62,382 nt of DNA, taken from the NCBI GenBank assembly GCA_009781755.1, contig WQVD01000015.1:1-62382 (forward strand), written 5' to 3'. The DNA comes from Defluviitaleaceae bacterium. GTDB taxonomy: Bacteria; Bacillota; Clostridia; Lachnospirales; WQUN01. The notes under the pieces are model-generated. The model had not been told where the DNA came from, did not search any database, and was given only the letters and a program-made list of their open reading frames with translations. Both the position numbers and the translations under genes were made by a program. Shown here in pieces: positions 62,230-62,382 of the stretch; position 1 is the first letter of the stretch; each line of letters opens with the position of its first letter.

Positions 62230-62382
62230 ATGCAAAAGAAATTGACATGGAAGAGGACAATCGCGTTCTTGTTGGCGGCGATTATCACAGCCTCGACGCT
62301 GGGCTTCTTCGCCCTAGGTGACCCGCCCGACCCGTATTTGTGGGGCTTTACCGGAGGCGGCACGGCGCACACGCGTTTTGCA
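62230..62382 (+). CDS. Exported protein, 5' part only
   Basis: 51 residues before the window ends. Signal peptide (KKLTWKRTIAFLLAAIITAS) followed by a Gly/Pro-rich mature start. AGAGGA lies nine bases before the ATG. It directly follows the second sigma cassette, as the giant surface gene follows the first. Confidence 0.75.
   Translation, partial: MQKKLTWKRTIAFLLAAIITASTLGFFALGDPPDPYLWGFTGGGTAHTRFA

Overview
The window looks like a chromosomal segment of an anaerobic, Gram-positive Clostridia-type bacterium of intermediate GC. The reasons are clean Shine-Dalgarno sites (AGGAGG/AAGGAG), HemZ, a long-form hibernation factor, a SpoVT/AbrB-type regulator, lipoboxes, and surface proteins ending in a sortase-like MPQTG signal. 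The species cannot be read from the sequence. It starts in the last bases of a 23S rRNA gene and ends inside a secreted protein gene.

Regions. 1-2.4 kb: 23S 3' end and tRNA-Pro, Arg, His and Lys around a reverse-strand gene with an internal 32-residue repeat. 2.4-18.7 kb: a surface island with a small sigma-region-4-like protein, an ECF sigma factor fused to a membrane segment and outer domain, two giant MPQTG-anchored proteins and a 1.6-kb-codon alpha-2-macroglobulin-like protein. 18.7-27.3 kb: a second tRNA-His/Lys pair, three exported proteins (S41-like lipoprotein, GHL10 glycosidase, unknown lipoprotein), an AraC/GyrI regulator and a methyltransferase-phosphotransferase fusion behind a structured leader. 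27.3-34.3 kb: murA, an hpf-rdgB-phosphodiesterase-recJ run, a ribbon-helix-helix protein and a GH5 lipoprotein. 34.3-46 kb: a PHP protein, an AAA ATPase/DUF4276 pair that resembles a defence module, valS, a DMT transporter, a serine hydrolase, and an ECF sigma with a membrane partner. 46-53 kb: uracil permease with a leader-peptide attenuator, and a complete nucleoside ABC importer. 53-60 kb: reverse-strand block rel-hemZ-hisS-htrA-MNT-HEPN. 60-62.4 kb: a second regulatory cassette (AbrB-like, region-4-like, ECF-membrane fusion) followed by another exported protein.

Two themes tie the window together. First, the sigma cassette occurs twice, each time with its small partner protein and each time followed by secreted proteins, and a GTTAACAATTGTTAAC-type palindrome lies in front of both giant surface genes and the second cassette. 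I infer that these sigma factors sense the envelope and control surface protein expression. Second, a dispersed palindrome, usually 27 bp, occurs eight times: inside terminator hairpins, between genes, and in frame inside rdgB and at the start of a permease gene. It looks like a small repetitive element that has been absorbed into both RNA structure and protein.
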